Positions 1-7,220 of a DNA stretch of 53,017 nucleotides are shown here, in pieces. The stretch is taken from contig CAJUFQ010000027.1 of NCBI GenBank assembly GCA_910585625.1, positions 1-53,017 on the forward strand. Reading direction: 5' to 3'. The DNA comes from an uncultured Lachnospiraceae bacterium. Lineage in GTDB: Bacteria; Bacillota; Clostridia; Lachnospirales; Lachnospiraceae. Numbering within the stretch: the stretch's first letter is position 1; the number at the start of each line of letters is the position of its first letter. Under the pieces are notes generated by a model that saw nothing but the letters and a program-made list of their open reading frames with translations, did not search any database and was not told where the DNA came from. Position numbers and translations under genes: made by a program.

Positions 1-184
1 CCCCATTCAAACCTTTTAACGATTCCTGCTATCGTTAAAAAGTGGTGCAAAATCAGAAAACGGAGCTGCTCCCTCGACAGAAAAAAGGCTCAAAAAGCGA
101 AAAAACAAAACTGCAGAACCCGTGAAATGCCTTGTTTTCAGGCATTTCCGCAATTCCGCATTGTATCAATTTCGTTGTTGCGAT
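1..184. other. Foreign sequence replacing the 3' part of yifB
   Basis: The yifB reading frame leaves the family consensus at about position 185, after the conserved LIAAMN, and this stretch does not encode the expected Cys-rich continuation. It contains two hairpins: TTTTAACGAT/ATCGTTAAAA arms at 14-40 and GAAATGCCT/AGGCATTTC arms at 124-148. Short lysine-rich open frames are present on the plus strand. This looks like the end of an inserted element, possibly an insertion sequence, but the window edge prevents identification. No terminal repeat or transposase can be seen. Confidence 0.35.
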
Positions 185-1246
185 GTTCATGGCGGCTATC
201 AGCATAATGTCCGCCGGATAGAAATACGTCCCTCCTTTGCGCACCAAACGGATTTCCCTCTCTTCCAAGGGCTGGCGCAGGACTTCCAGCACTGGTTTCT
301 TAAACTCCGTCAGCTCGTCCAGGAACAGAACCCCCTTATGCGCCAGGCTGATTTCCCCAGGCTTAGGCACAATGCCCCCTCCTGCCATCCCTGCCAGACT
401 GATGGTGTGGTGCGGGCAGCGGTACGGCCTTTCCAGGAAATTGCGTTCCCGCTGCCCAAACAGCCCCATCACACTATATACCTTGGCAAGCTCTAATGCT
501 TCTTCCTCCGCAAGCGGCGGCAGGATGGTGGATACGGCACGCGCCGCCATCGTCTTCCCTGCTCCTGGGGAGCCAAGCATCAACATATTGTGCCTGCCGC
601 TGGCCGCAACCTCACAGGCGCGTTTGAGAACCTTTTGTCCATGTATAGACGCAAAGTCAACATCTGCATCCCGTTTATTTTTTGCTGTTTCTACTATATT
701 ATCACGGCCTGACATACCATCCGCCGTCCCTTGGAAGAACTCGCCCACCAAACGGATGACCTGTCCCAAATCCTCTCCTGGCAGGATGGTAATTCCTTTT
801 ACAACCTGTGCCTCCCGGATGTTTTCCTTCGGGACACAGACAATCCGTTTCCCCGCCTCCCTGGCTGCAAGTGCCATAGGCAGTATCCCCGCCGTAGGCC
901 GTATCTCTCCATTCAAGCTGATTTCCCCGGCAAATAATATTCCATCCAAATGTTCCTGGGGAATCCTGCCGTATGCTGACAGAATTGCAAGGGCAATCGG
1001 CAGGTCAAACACTGTCCCGCTTTTGCGGATATCTGCCGGGTACAGATTCACCGTTATCTTCTTAGGAGACAGCCGGATTCCGCTGTTACGGATTGCTGCA
1101 CGAATCCGTTCTTTCGCCTCTTTCACCTCTGAGGACAGTACGCCTACCATCTCGAAAGCAGGCATTCCATCACACACGTCTGCTTCCACTTTTACGAGAA
1201 CGCTCTGGATGCCGCAGACAATCGCCGTTGATACTATACTGTACAA
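53..1246 (-). pseudogene. YifB/ComM-family Mg-chelatase-like AAA+ ATPase, C-terminally truncated
   Basis: The protein is a YifB/ComM-type ATPase, a family with an N-terminal Lon-protease-like fold and a central Mg-chelatase AAA+ domain; ComM acts as a branch-migration helicase in DNA uptake. Visible are the typical start (YSIVSTAIVCGI), Walker A GSPGAGKT, the RPYRCPHHT block, and LFLDELTEF as Walker B. After LIAAMN the expected PCPCGYY region is missing and about 44 unrelated residues follow to a stop at 53, so roughly the last 100 residues are lost. The start is probably TTG at 1246, preceded by AGGGAGG at 1251-1257; the longer frame to 1288 lacks a ribosome site. The truncation probably inactivates it. 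Confidence 0.85.
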
Positions 1247-1333
1247 AGATACCTCCCTTTGTGCCGGTTGGGAAAATCGGGCTGACACGCCCGGAAAAAA
1301 GATAATCTCATCATAACATGTATTGCGCCGGTT

Positions 1334-1362
1334 GAAAAGCTGTTTTTCAAAAACAGCTTTTC
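1334..1362. repeat. Perfect palindrome centred on the sigK stop codon
   Basis: The arms GAAAAGCTGTTTTT (1334-1347) and AAAAACAGCTTTTC (1349-1362) are exact reverse complements around a single base, with the sigK TGA (1349-1347, minus strand) in the middle. It may fold in the mRNA and act as a terminator or 3' stabiliser. No T-run follows on the minus strand, so a terminator role is uncertain. Confidence 0.5.
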
Positions 1363-1964
1363 AGCTTTTCCAACGCACGCTTTTCAATACGGCTGACGTA
1401 AGAGCGGGATATCCCCAGCTTATCCGCGATTTCCCGCTGAGTCACCGGCTTGCGGTTATACAGTCCATACCGCCATTCAATAATCTGCCTTTCCCTGTCA
1501 TTCAGTACCCTGGGGATCATCTCATAAATTTTTCTCGTATTGCTCTTTAGCTCAATCATCTCGAAAATTTCCCTGTCCGTACTTTCCACCACATCCATCA
1601 GATTAATCTGGTTACCCTCTTTGTCCGTGCCGATAGGCTCATACAAAGACACTTCCCGGGACGTCTTCTTCTTTCCCCGGAAATACATCAGCAACTCATT
1701 GTCAATGCACCGTGCCGCATAAGTGGCAAGCCGGTTCCCACGCTCATAATTGAAAGTGCCGATAGCCTTAATAAGCCCGATGGTGCCAATAGAAATCAAA
1801 TCTTCCATGTCCTCTTCCCCGCTCTGATATTTCCTTGAGATATGCGCTACCAGCCTCAGGTTCCGTTCAATCAGGGTGTGTTTCGCTTCAAGGCTGCCCT
1901 CTCTCATTTTTTCCAGATAATATTTCTCTTCCTCTACGTTCAGCGGCTTCAAAAAAGTTTTCAA
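1347..1964 (-). CDS. sigK: RNA polymerase sporulation sigma factor SigK
   Basis: A 205-residue sigma-70-family factor with region 2 (RNLRLVAHISRKYQ, DLISIGTIGLIKAI, NRLATYAARCIDNELLMYFR) and region 4 (LNDRERQIIEWRYGL, TQREIADKLGISRSYVSRIEKRALEKL). The combination matches SigK, the late mother-cell sporulation factor, better than SigE. It begins directly at KPLNVEEEKYYLEKM and so lacks the roughly 20-residue membrane pro-sequence of Bacillus SigK, as in Clostridioides difficile. It is uninterrupted, with no skin element. The start is TTG at 1964 with GAGGTG five bases upstream. A SigE/SigK-like promoter may lie at 1992-2018. The C-terminus is short and ends in a palindrome. Confidence 0.85.
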   Translation of the reverse strand: MKTFLKPLNVEEEKYYLEKMREGSLEAKHTLIERNLRLVAHISRKYQSGEEDMEDLISIGTIGLIKAIGTFNYERGNRLATYAARCIDNELLMYFRGKKKTSREVSLYEPIGTDKEGNQINLMDVVESTDREIFEMIELKSNTRKIYEMIPRVLNDRERQIIEWRYGLYNRKPVTQREIADKLGISRSYVSRIEKRALEKLKSCF

Positions 1965-1991
1965 AAAAGCACCTCGCAGCTGATTTATTAC

Positions 1992-2018
1992 ATTCTATGA
2001 AAAATCAAGCTTTGAAGT
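1992..2018 (-). promoter_or_regulatory. Possible SigE/SigK-type promoter of sigK
   Basis: On the minus strand CATAGAAT (1999-1992) resembles the CATAnnnT -10 element of mother-cell sigma factors. An AC dinucleotide (2018-2017) lies 17 bases upstream, as in SigK-type -35 elements. The position just upstream of sigK fits sporulation control. These consensus elements are short, so chance is possible. Confidence 0.35.
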
Positions 2019-2040
2019 GCCTTTCCATATAAAATTCAAC

Positions 2041-2069
2041 TTGTCATCCACGAGGAAAGAAGGTATACT
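2041..2069 (+). promoter_or_regulatory. Sigma-A-type promoter of the DUF4250 gene
   Basis: TTGTCA (2041-2046) and TATACT (2064-2069) are separated by 17 bases and lie 36 bases upstream of the ATG at 2106. Confidence 0.55.
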
Positions 2070-2105
2070 GATACCGGAAAACATAGAAAATCGGAGGTAT
2101 TCGCC

Positions 2106-2282
2106 ATGAAATTGCCAAAAGATCCCGTCATGCTGCTCAGTGTCGTCAATACTTACCTGAGGGACTACCACTCCTCTCTGGACGAACTCTGCAAAGATGC
2201 AGAATTATCAGCAGAAGACATCAAAAAACAGCTGGCCGCCATTGACTATCACTATGAGCCAGCGCAGAATCAGTTCATATGA
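2106..2282 (+). CDS. DUF4250 domain-containing small protein
   Basis: A 58-residue protein beginning MKLPKDPVMLLSVVNTYLRD, which matches the DUF4250 family of small Firmicute proteins of unknown function. Members start with this LPKDPxMLLSxVNxxLRD block and continue with a helix resembling a ClpX/UBA-like fold (SLDELCKDAELSAEDIKKQL). A strong CGGAGG lies at 2094-2099, 6 bases before the ATG, and there is a good sigma-A promoter further upstream. The last 13 bases overlap the end of the convergent DUF5662 gene. No catalytic residues are evident. Confidence 0.75.
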   Translation: MKLPKDPVMLLSVVNTYLRDYHSSLDELCKDAELSAEDIKKQLAAIDYHYEPAQNQFI

Positions 2283-2857
2283 TCTTGGAGGCCTTTGGGC
2301 TTCCTATAAGGGGTTCCATAATCTTTCTGCTTTAGCAGCACGTGCTTGATGTAATGGAACACGGCTTCTTCCCCCTCATCCGCCAGCATGTGCAGCAGCT
2401 TTTCCAACAGCTCCCGGCTGTCTTCATGGAGGATGTGGTATTCCTTCCCATGCTCATAATAGTCGAGGGCACTGGCGTCTGTGTATTTTTCTTTCTGGTA
2501 ATTCTTAGACGCAGACATACGGTCAATAAACATCTCCACGACATATTTCAAAGGCATCTTCATGCCCGTGATTCCTTCATTATTTTCCCCAACGCCATAG
2601 TCCATCCAATATTCCAGATGGTGCTTGTTCCTTCCCTTATGGTGCAGCCAGGCCTGGGAATACCCTTTTTCCAAGCGTTCCATACTGTTTGGGCTTTTGT
2701 TTCCCTGGAAATATTTGCAGCCCACCAGAAATTCAGTTGGACTGTACTTAGAAAGGTCATGCAACAGCCCTTGCTTATACAGCCCCACCCGGAAACAGCC
2801 TTTCATCACAAGCATTTTGTGATGGTTGATTGTTTTCAAATGCTGCCAAGCTTTCAT
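2270..2857 (-). CDS. DUF5662 family protein
   Basis: A 195-residue soluble protein of the DUF5662 family, function unknown. The N-terminal half is rich in conserved histidines and acidic residues (INHHKMLVMKGC, LLHDLSKYSPTEF, WLHHKGRNKHHLEYW) spaced like a metal-binding HD-type helical domain. A metal-dependent hydrolase role is therefore conceivable but unproven. The start ATG at 2857 has GAGGTG in front. It lies downstream of the TraX-like gene on the same strand with a 24-base gap, so co-transcription is possible. Its 3' end overlaps the DUF4250 gene convergently by 13 bases. Confidence 0.7.
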   Translation of the reverse strand: MKAWQHLKTINHHKMLVMKGCFRVGLYKQGLLHDLSKYSPTEFLVGCKYFQGNKSPNSMERLEKGYSQAWLHHKGRNKHHLEYWMDYGVGENNEGITGMKMPLKYVVEMFIDRMSASKNYQKEKYTDASALDYYEHGKEYHILHEDSRELLEKLLHMLADEGEEAVFHYIKHVLLKQKDYGTPYRKPKGLQDHMN

Positions 2858-2881
2858 GATTCACCTCGCAATAGCATAAAT

Positions 2882-3583
2882 TCAATAGATAATCTCAAAA
2901 ACAAAATGTAATATTAATAAATGAAGCGGATAAAACACATAGAAGAAATATTTCATGGAAGGCCCTTTCCTGCCATTATAGAGCAGCATCGGAAACACTG
3001 CAAAGGAAGCATACATCTGGACGCCCCTTCCATACAGCAGGAAATTTTCCAGCAAAAACAGCAGCTGCTTGACGGCCTTCCTCTCATACAGCAGATAATA
3101 GCATAATATGAACACGATGCCTTTCCCGCCATAATCCGTGTTCAAAAATTCTGCAAACAAAATCATCAAGGCAAAAATCATAACTAGAATAAATTTATTC
3201 TTATAGCGTTCCGCCAATTCTATCGCCACAACACCCAAAAACAGCGTGAAAAACACATTCTGATGTTCCCAATTAATACCTCCGCGAAAGGCCAAGTCAA
3301 ACGGAATCTCAGAAATCAGGGCAAACCCCAACAGCCGAAGTTCATACTTACGGATATCCCCGGTATGCATCGCCCCTTCCACGAGAAGGAAGCAATAAAT
3401 AGGAAAGGCAATCCTTCCTACCATACGCAAAATCAGATACTGTGGGAACAGAATCGCCCCCATGTGATCGATCAGCATGGAAACCATGGCAATGCATTTC
3501 AGCGTAAATCCGTTAAACCCAAATGTTTCCAGTTTCTCTTCCATTTCCTTGCGTTCATATCCCCTTTCCTCTATCTCTTCCAC
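2882..3583 (-). CDS. TraX family integral membrane protein
   Basis: A polytopic membrane protein of about 233 residues with the TraX signature: LKCIAMVSMLIDHMGAIL in the first segment, then LRMVGRIAFPIYCFLLVEG, and a final segment FYVFYPLHLLILHFVFEIIY. TraX-family proteins relate to acyltransferase-type membrane enzymes; F-plasmid TraX acetylates pilin. The chromosomal Firmicute versions have no settled substrate. The frame opens with GTG at 3583, overlapping the upstream GH13-like gene by 29 bases; an ATG 13 codons further in is an alternative start with an equally weak ribosome site. The overlap implies an operon with the GH13-like gene. Confidence 0.75.
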   Translation of the reverse strand: MEEIEERGYERKEMEEKLETFGFNGFTLKCIAMVSMLIDHMGAILFPQYLILRMVGRIAFPIYCFLLVEGAMHTGDIRKYELRLLGFALISEIPFDLAFRGGINWEHQNVFFTLFLGVVAIELAERYKNKFILVMIFALMILFAEFLNTDYGGKGIVFILCYYLLYERKAVKQLLFLLENFLLYGRGVQMYASFAVFPMLLYNGRKGPSMKYFFYVFYPLHLLILHFVFEIIY

Positions 3584-5489
3584 GGATCAGCTTGCCTGAC
3601 AGAAGACAGACAGACTGTTCCCTCACCCGGAATTCCTGCACACGGCCGACCATCTTTGGTTCTTCCAGCACAGACTGTTCCTGCGAGGTATCCAGCAGCA
3701 GCTTCCACTCCATGTTCTTGGGCAATGCGAACTTCTGGGTCGAATATTGAAAATTATATGCAATATAAATATTTTCCTTGGCATGTACATATTCTCCCGC
3801 ATAAAACATGCCGATAAATCCCCGGTTCATGTCAAAATCTATCTTCCAGCCTCCATCACTGTGATAAGACAAATCCGGATACCCCAGGTTCTTATAATCC
3901 ATCATATAGTAAGGATTCGGGCTGCGCAGCACGGGGTTGGCCTTCCTCAGCTTTGCAAGTTCCCTGACATAACTGGTAATCTGCCTGCCTGTGACATTGT
4001 TCTTCCAGTCCTTCCAGCCTACCTCATTGTCCTGGCAGTATGCATTGTTATTGCCATCCTGGGTATTCCCGCATTCATCCCCCATCCATAGCATTGGGAC
4101 TCCTTGGGCAAAAAACAGTGCTGTCAGGGCGTTTTTGACTTTACGTTTCCGTAAATCAAGAACCGGGCGTTTCCGGCTGAACCCTTCCTGCCCGCAGTTC
4201 GTGCTGAAGTTCCACGAGTTTCCATCAAGGTTCCCCTCTTCATTCGCCTCATTATGCTTATACTCATAAGAAAATAAATCCCACAGCGTGAATCCGTTAT
4301 TCTCAGCAACGAAATTCACAAATCCCTGGCGGGTCTGCTGTCTGCGCATCTGGCAGGAAAATTCATAAATATTACCGCCTTGATGGTTCAGGAGTTTGCG
4401 AACCTCATAGAGGAAGCGTTCATCATAAGCATAAAGCTCCGGCCCGAACCGCTGCGGATCTTCCGCAATCTCTTCCGGAAACCCATCGAAAAAAAGCTTA
4501 CAGCCCGCAAGTTTGGAATCCCGGGCCGCCAAATGCGCTCCCAGCGAATTCCCGATAAGCCGAAAACCATCCACATGAAATTCTTTCCGCCAATAATGCA
4601 AAACTTCCAAAATAAAAAGTGGGTTTATCTTCTGCGGAAAATAAAATTCCAAAACACATTCCATGTTTTTTTGATGCAGTTTAAGAATCAGGCGTTTCAA
4701 TTCATCGGGATTGTTCTCTTTCAGAAAAGACGCCTTAGGGGCAAAATAACTACCCGCCGTATATCCCCAGTAATTAATCTTTGTTTTAACATTTTCCTGT
4801 TCCTTGTTCTCATCCAATGCAAGGAATTCCTCAAACTCATACAGAGGCATAAAAAGCAGCGTAGTGACTCCCAGCTGTTTTAAATCGTCCAGCCTGTGTT
4901 CGACTGCCCCTACCGTCCCCCGCTTTACATTATTGTTTCTCATCCCCATAGAAAATCCGCGCGCATGAAGCTTGTAAATGACCATATCCTCTTTGCGAAT
5001 CAAGGGGAACTTATCTTTTTTCCAATTAAACTCAGAAAAATAAAATGAACTTTTAATTTTATCTCCATCTTTGCCCGGCTGTTTCCCAGAAACAGCCCCT
5101 GCCCGTTCTGCCTCTTCCTGCGCTTTGCGCTGCTTCTCTCGTTCGGGTACGAATGGTTCCGCCTGCCAGGCCAATGGCACTCGCCTCTCGTCGCCCCAAA
5201 TTTCCCTGCCGCTGATTTTACGCGCATATGGGTCGGTCGCTTCTTTTGCATCTACCAGAAAATTGTAATCATGCGTCTCCCAATCCAGCCCCTGTACCCC
5301 CACAGTATACAGAGTTTTCATATTATCTTCTGCCTTCATAGGAATTTTCAGAACCGTTCCATTGTCTCTGGGATACAACATCAGCTTACATTCCGTGCCT
5401 TCTGGCGCCTGAATGGAAAAGAATACTTTATCGCCTTGTTTAGTCACTCCTGTTTGCTCCTGGATTCCGGTACAGATTTGAAAATTCAT
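3555..5489 (-). CDS. GlgX/isoamylase-like GH13 protein lacking catalytic residues
   Basis: A 644-residue protein with an N-terminal CBM48/E-set-like domain (about 1-110), a GH13 barrel (about 170-490) and a C-terminal beta domain. The segment near 464-495 (GVPMLWMGDECGNTQDGNNN) is a strong match to glycogen debranching enzymes (GlgX/TreX). The catalytic motifs are altered: region I LDVVFNH becomes LEFYFPQ; the nucleophile Asp of DGFRxD is Ile312; the acid/base Glu position is Asp335; and the His-Asp pair of region IV is Asn397-Asn398. Hydrolysis by the GH13 mechanism is therefore unlikely. A glucan-binding or regulatory role is inference. It is followed by a TraX-like gene that overlaps it. 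The ATG at 5489 is preceded by AGGAG. Confidence 0.85.
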   Translation of the reverse strand: MNFQICTGIQEQTGVTKQGDKVFFSIQAPEGTECKLMLYPRDNGTVLKIPMKAEDNMKTLYTVGVQGLDWETHDYNFLVDAKEATDPYARKISGREIWGDERRVPLAWQAEPFVPEREKQRKAQEEAERAGAVSGKQPGKDGDKIKSSFYFSEFNWKKDKFPLIRKEDMVIYKLHARGFSMGMRNNNVKRGTVGAVEHRLDDLKQLGVTTLLFMPLYEFEEFLALDENKEQENVKTKINYWGYTAGSYFAPKASFLKENNPDELKRLILKLHQKNMECVLEFYFPQKINPLFILEVLHYWRKEFHVDGFRLIGNSLGAHLAARDSKLAGCKLFFDGFPEEIAEDPQRFGPELYAYDERFLYEVRKLLNHQGGNIYEFSCQMRRQQTRQGFVNFVAENNGFTLWDLFSYEYKHNEANEEGNLDGNSWNFSTNCGQEGFSRKRPVLDLRKRKVKNALTALFFAQGVPMLWMGDECGNTQDGNNNAYCQDNEVGWKDWKNNVTGRQITSYVRELAKLRKANPVLRSPNPYYMMDYKNLGYPDLSYHSDGGWKIDFDMNRGFIGMFYAGEYVHAKENIYIAYNFQYSTQKFALPKNMEWKLLLDTSQEQSVLEEPKMVGRVQEFRVREQSVCLLSGKLIRGRDRGKGI

Positions 5490-5702
5490 ATGCTCCTCCT
5501 ATGCTGTCTGCTACTCTCTGTTTCCTGTTTCCTAGCTTTTATTATATCAATTTGCTTTGGATTTGGAAAGGGAAATTTAAGAATTGTCTGGATAACAGTG
5601 GAATTTTTCTTCTAATTATGGTATTCTATTACAAAAGACAGCCTGTAGCTTGGGGTTGCAGACAGTTACAGCCGTCTACTCCAAAGAAAAGAGGAACTTC
5701 AC

Positions 5703-6791
5703 ATGATCAAAACAGCGACAAAAGACATTCAATCTGGCTCATACACTGCCACACCCGTGTATACGAAAACCGGGCAGATGATATTGTCTGCCAACACCCT
5801 TCTGACATCACAGCAGATTTCCAGGCTGGAATTCTATGGGATTGAATGGGTGAACATCCAGGAACCTTCTGACACTGCTGATGATGCAGGTTCGGCACCC
5901 CAGCAAGAGCCTCCCTCTTATTCGCAGAAAGTACGTAAGAGCAAAGAATTCCATGCCTTCAAAATAGATTACGACAAAAAATCCCGTTATCTGGAATCTT
6001 CCTTCGATGATTTGCTCAATGAAAATATCCCGATGGAATCCAGGGCGCTCATTGACCAGGTCAGCACCTTGTATGCGGATCGGCTGACTTCCCTCTCCGT
6101 ATTTGACATGCTGCATAATATGCGCCAGATCGACGATACTACTTTCGCGCATAGCATCAATGTCGCACTGATTGTACGCATGATGGGAGAATGGCTGGAA
6201 TTTTCTGAAGAAGATTTAGACGTCCTGACTCTTGCAGGGCTTCTCCATGACATTGGGAAATGCACCATCAACCCCAATATCCTCCTAAAGCCCTCCTCTC
6301 TTACCCCCAAGGAATATGAAGAAGTCAAGAAACATGCCGCAAATGGCGCAGAAGCCCTTTCCACGCAGGATTTAGACAAACGTATCATGGAAGCTGCCCT
6401 TAACCATCATGAACGCTGCGACGGAAGCGGATATCCTTCCGGGTTAAAAGGGGATGAGATTCCTGATTTTGCCAAAATTATTGCTATTGCCGACGTCTAT
6501 GATGCCATGACGTCCAACCGCCCTTACCGCAAAGGCTACTGCCCATATGAGGTGATTGCCGCCTTTGAGCGCGAGGGCCTGGAAAAATACGACGCTGAGT
6601 ATATCATTACTTTTATGACGCGCATCCTCGATACCTACATGGGCAACAACGTACTTCTCAGCGACGGCTCAACCGGCACGGTCATCATGAACAACAAGGT
6701 TCATCATTCCCGCCCGCTGCTACGCCTTGCCACAGGCGAATGTATCGACCTTGTAAAACATCCTGAACTATACATAGAGGCAATCATATAA
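5703..6791 (+). CDS. HD-GYP domain protein, probable cyclic-di-GMP phosphodiesterase
   Basis: A 362-residue protein with a C-terminal HD-GYP domain: LHDIGK at 181-186, HHERCDGSGYP at 235-245 with the GYP triplet intact, and IADVYDAMTSNRPYR at 262-276. HD-GYP proteins hydrolyse c-di-GMP (or related cyclic dinucleotides) at a di- or tri-metal centre. The N-terminal 100 residues have no recognised receiver or sensor domain and no membrane segment, so the input is unknown. It is divergent from the GH13-like/TraX-like operon, and the DUF1292 gene follows after 27 bases. Ribosome site AGAGG lies upstream of the ATG. Confidence 0.85.
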   Translation: MIKTATKDIQSGSYTATPVYTKTGQMILSANTLLTSQQISRLEFYGIEWVNIQEPSDTADDAGSAPQQEPPSYSQKVRKSKEFHAFKIDYDKKSRYLESSFDDLLNENIPMESRALIDQVSTLYADRLTSLSVFDMLHNMRQIDDTTFAHSINVALIVRMMGEWLEFSEEDLDVLTLAGLLHDIGKCTINPNILLKPSSLTPKEYEEVKKHAANGAEALSTQDLDKRIMEAALNHHERCDGSGYPSGLKGDEIPDFAKIIAIADVYDAMTSNRPYRKGYCPYEVIAAFEREGLEKYDAEYIITFMTRILDTYMGNNVLLSDGSTGTVIMNNKVHHSRPLLRLATGECIDLVKHPELYIEAII

Positions 6792-6818
6792 TTTCACAGA
6801 AAGAACGAGGTGCCATCC

Positions 6819-7160
6819 ATGAATGACAATCAAAATATGAACCTTTCAGATTTATTGGACGATGATACTATGGAAGATTTGCGCGTCACCCTGACATTGG
6901 ATAACGATGAAGAAGCAGAATGCCAGATTCTGACAATTTTTGAACTTGGCGAACAGAATTATATCGTACTGATGCCGGAAGATACCGAAGAAGATGAGGA
7001 GGAAGAAAAAGAAGTATACATTTACCGCTACTTTGAAGATGAAGATGGGAACCCTTCTCTGGAAAACATTGAAGATGAGGAGGAATACGAGGCCGTATCT
7101 GACCGTTTTGAAGAATTGCTGGACGAGGCAGAATGGGACTCCCTTTTAGACGGCGAATGA
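6819..7160 (+). CDS. DUF1292 domain-containing acidic protein
   Basis: A protein of about 113 residues, very rich in Asp and Glu, with the DUF1292 pattern: LTLDNDEEAECQILTIFELGEQNYIVLMP followed by an acidic run and EVYIYRYFED. The family is widespread in Firmicutes, often near hydrolase or cell-division genes, and its function is unknown. The start chosen is ATG 6819, eight bases after GAGG (6807-6810). An upstream GTG at 6810 overlaps that ribosome site and is less likely. It probably shares a transcript with the HD-GYP gene and converges on the helicase gene. Confidence 0.75.
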   Translation: MNDNQNMNLSDLLDDDTMEDLRVTLTLDNDEEAECQILTIFELGEQNYIVLMPEDTEEDEEEEKEVYIYRYFEDEDGNPSLENIEDEEEYEAVSDRFEELLDEAEWDSLLDGE

Positions 7161-7220
7161 TTTCGGTTATGCGACATAAGCAGCAGGATGTTTCAGAGCA
7201 ATCTGTACACCCTGCTGTTT

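Noticed and set aside
237..1316. 359-residue open frame on the plus strand opposite yifB
   Set aside because: It is the antisense shadow of a clear ATPase frame with conserved motifs, has no ribosome site and reads as low-complexity Ser/Arg/Pro.
5071..5268. Short plus-strand frames within the GH13-like gene as separate genes
   Set aside because: They lie wholly inside a longer, clearly homologous frame and have no ribosome sites.
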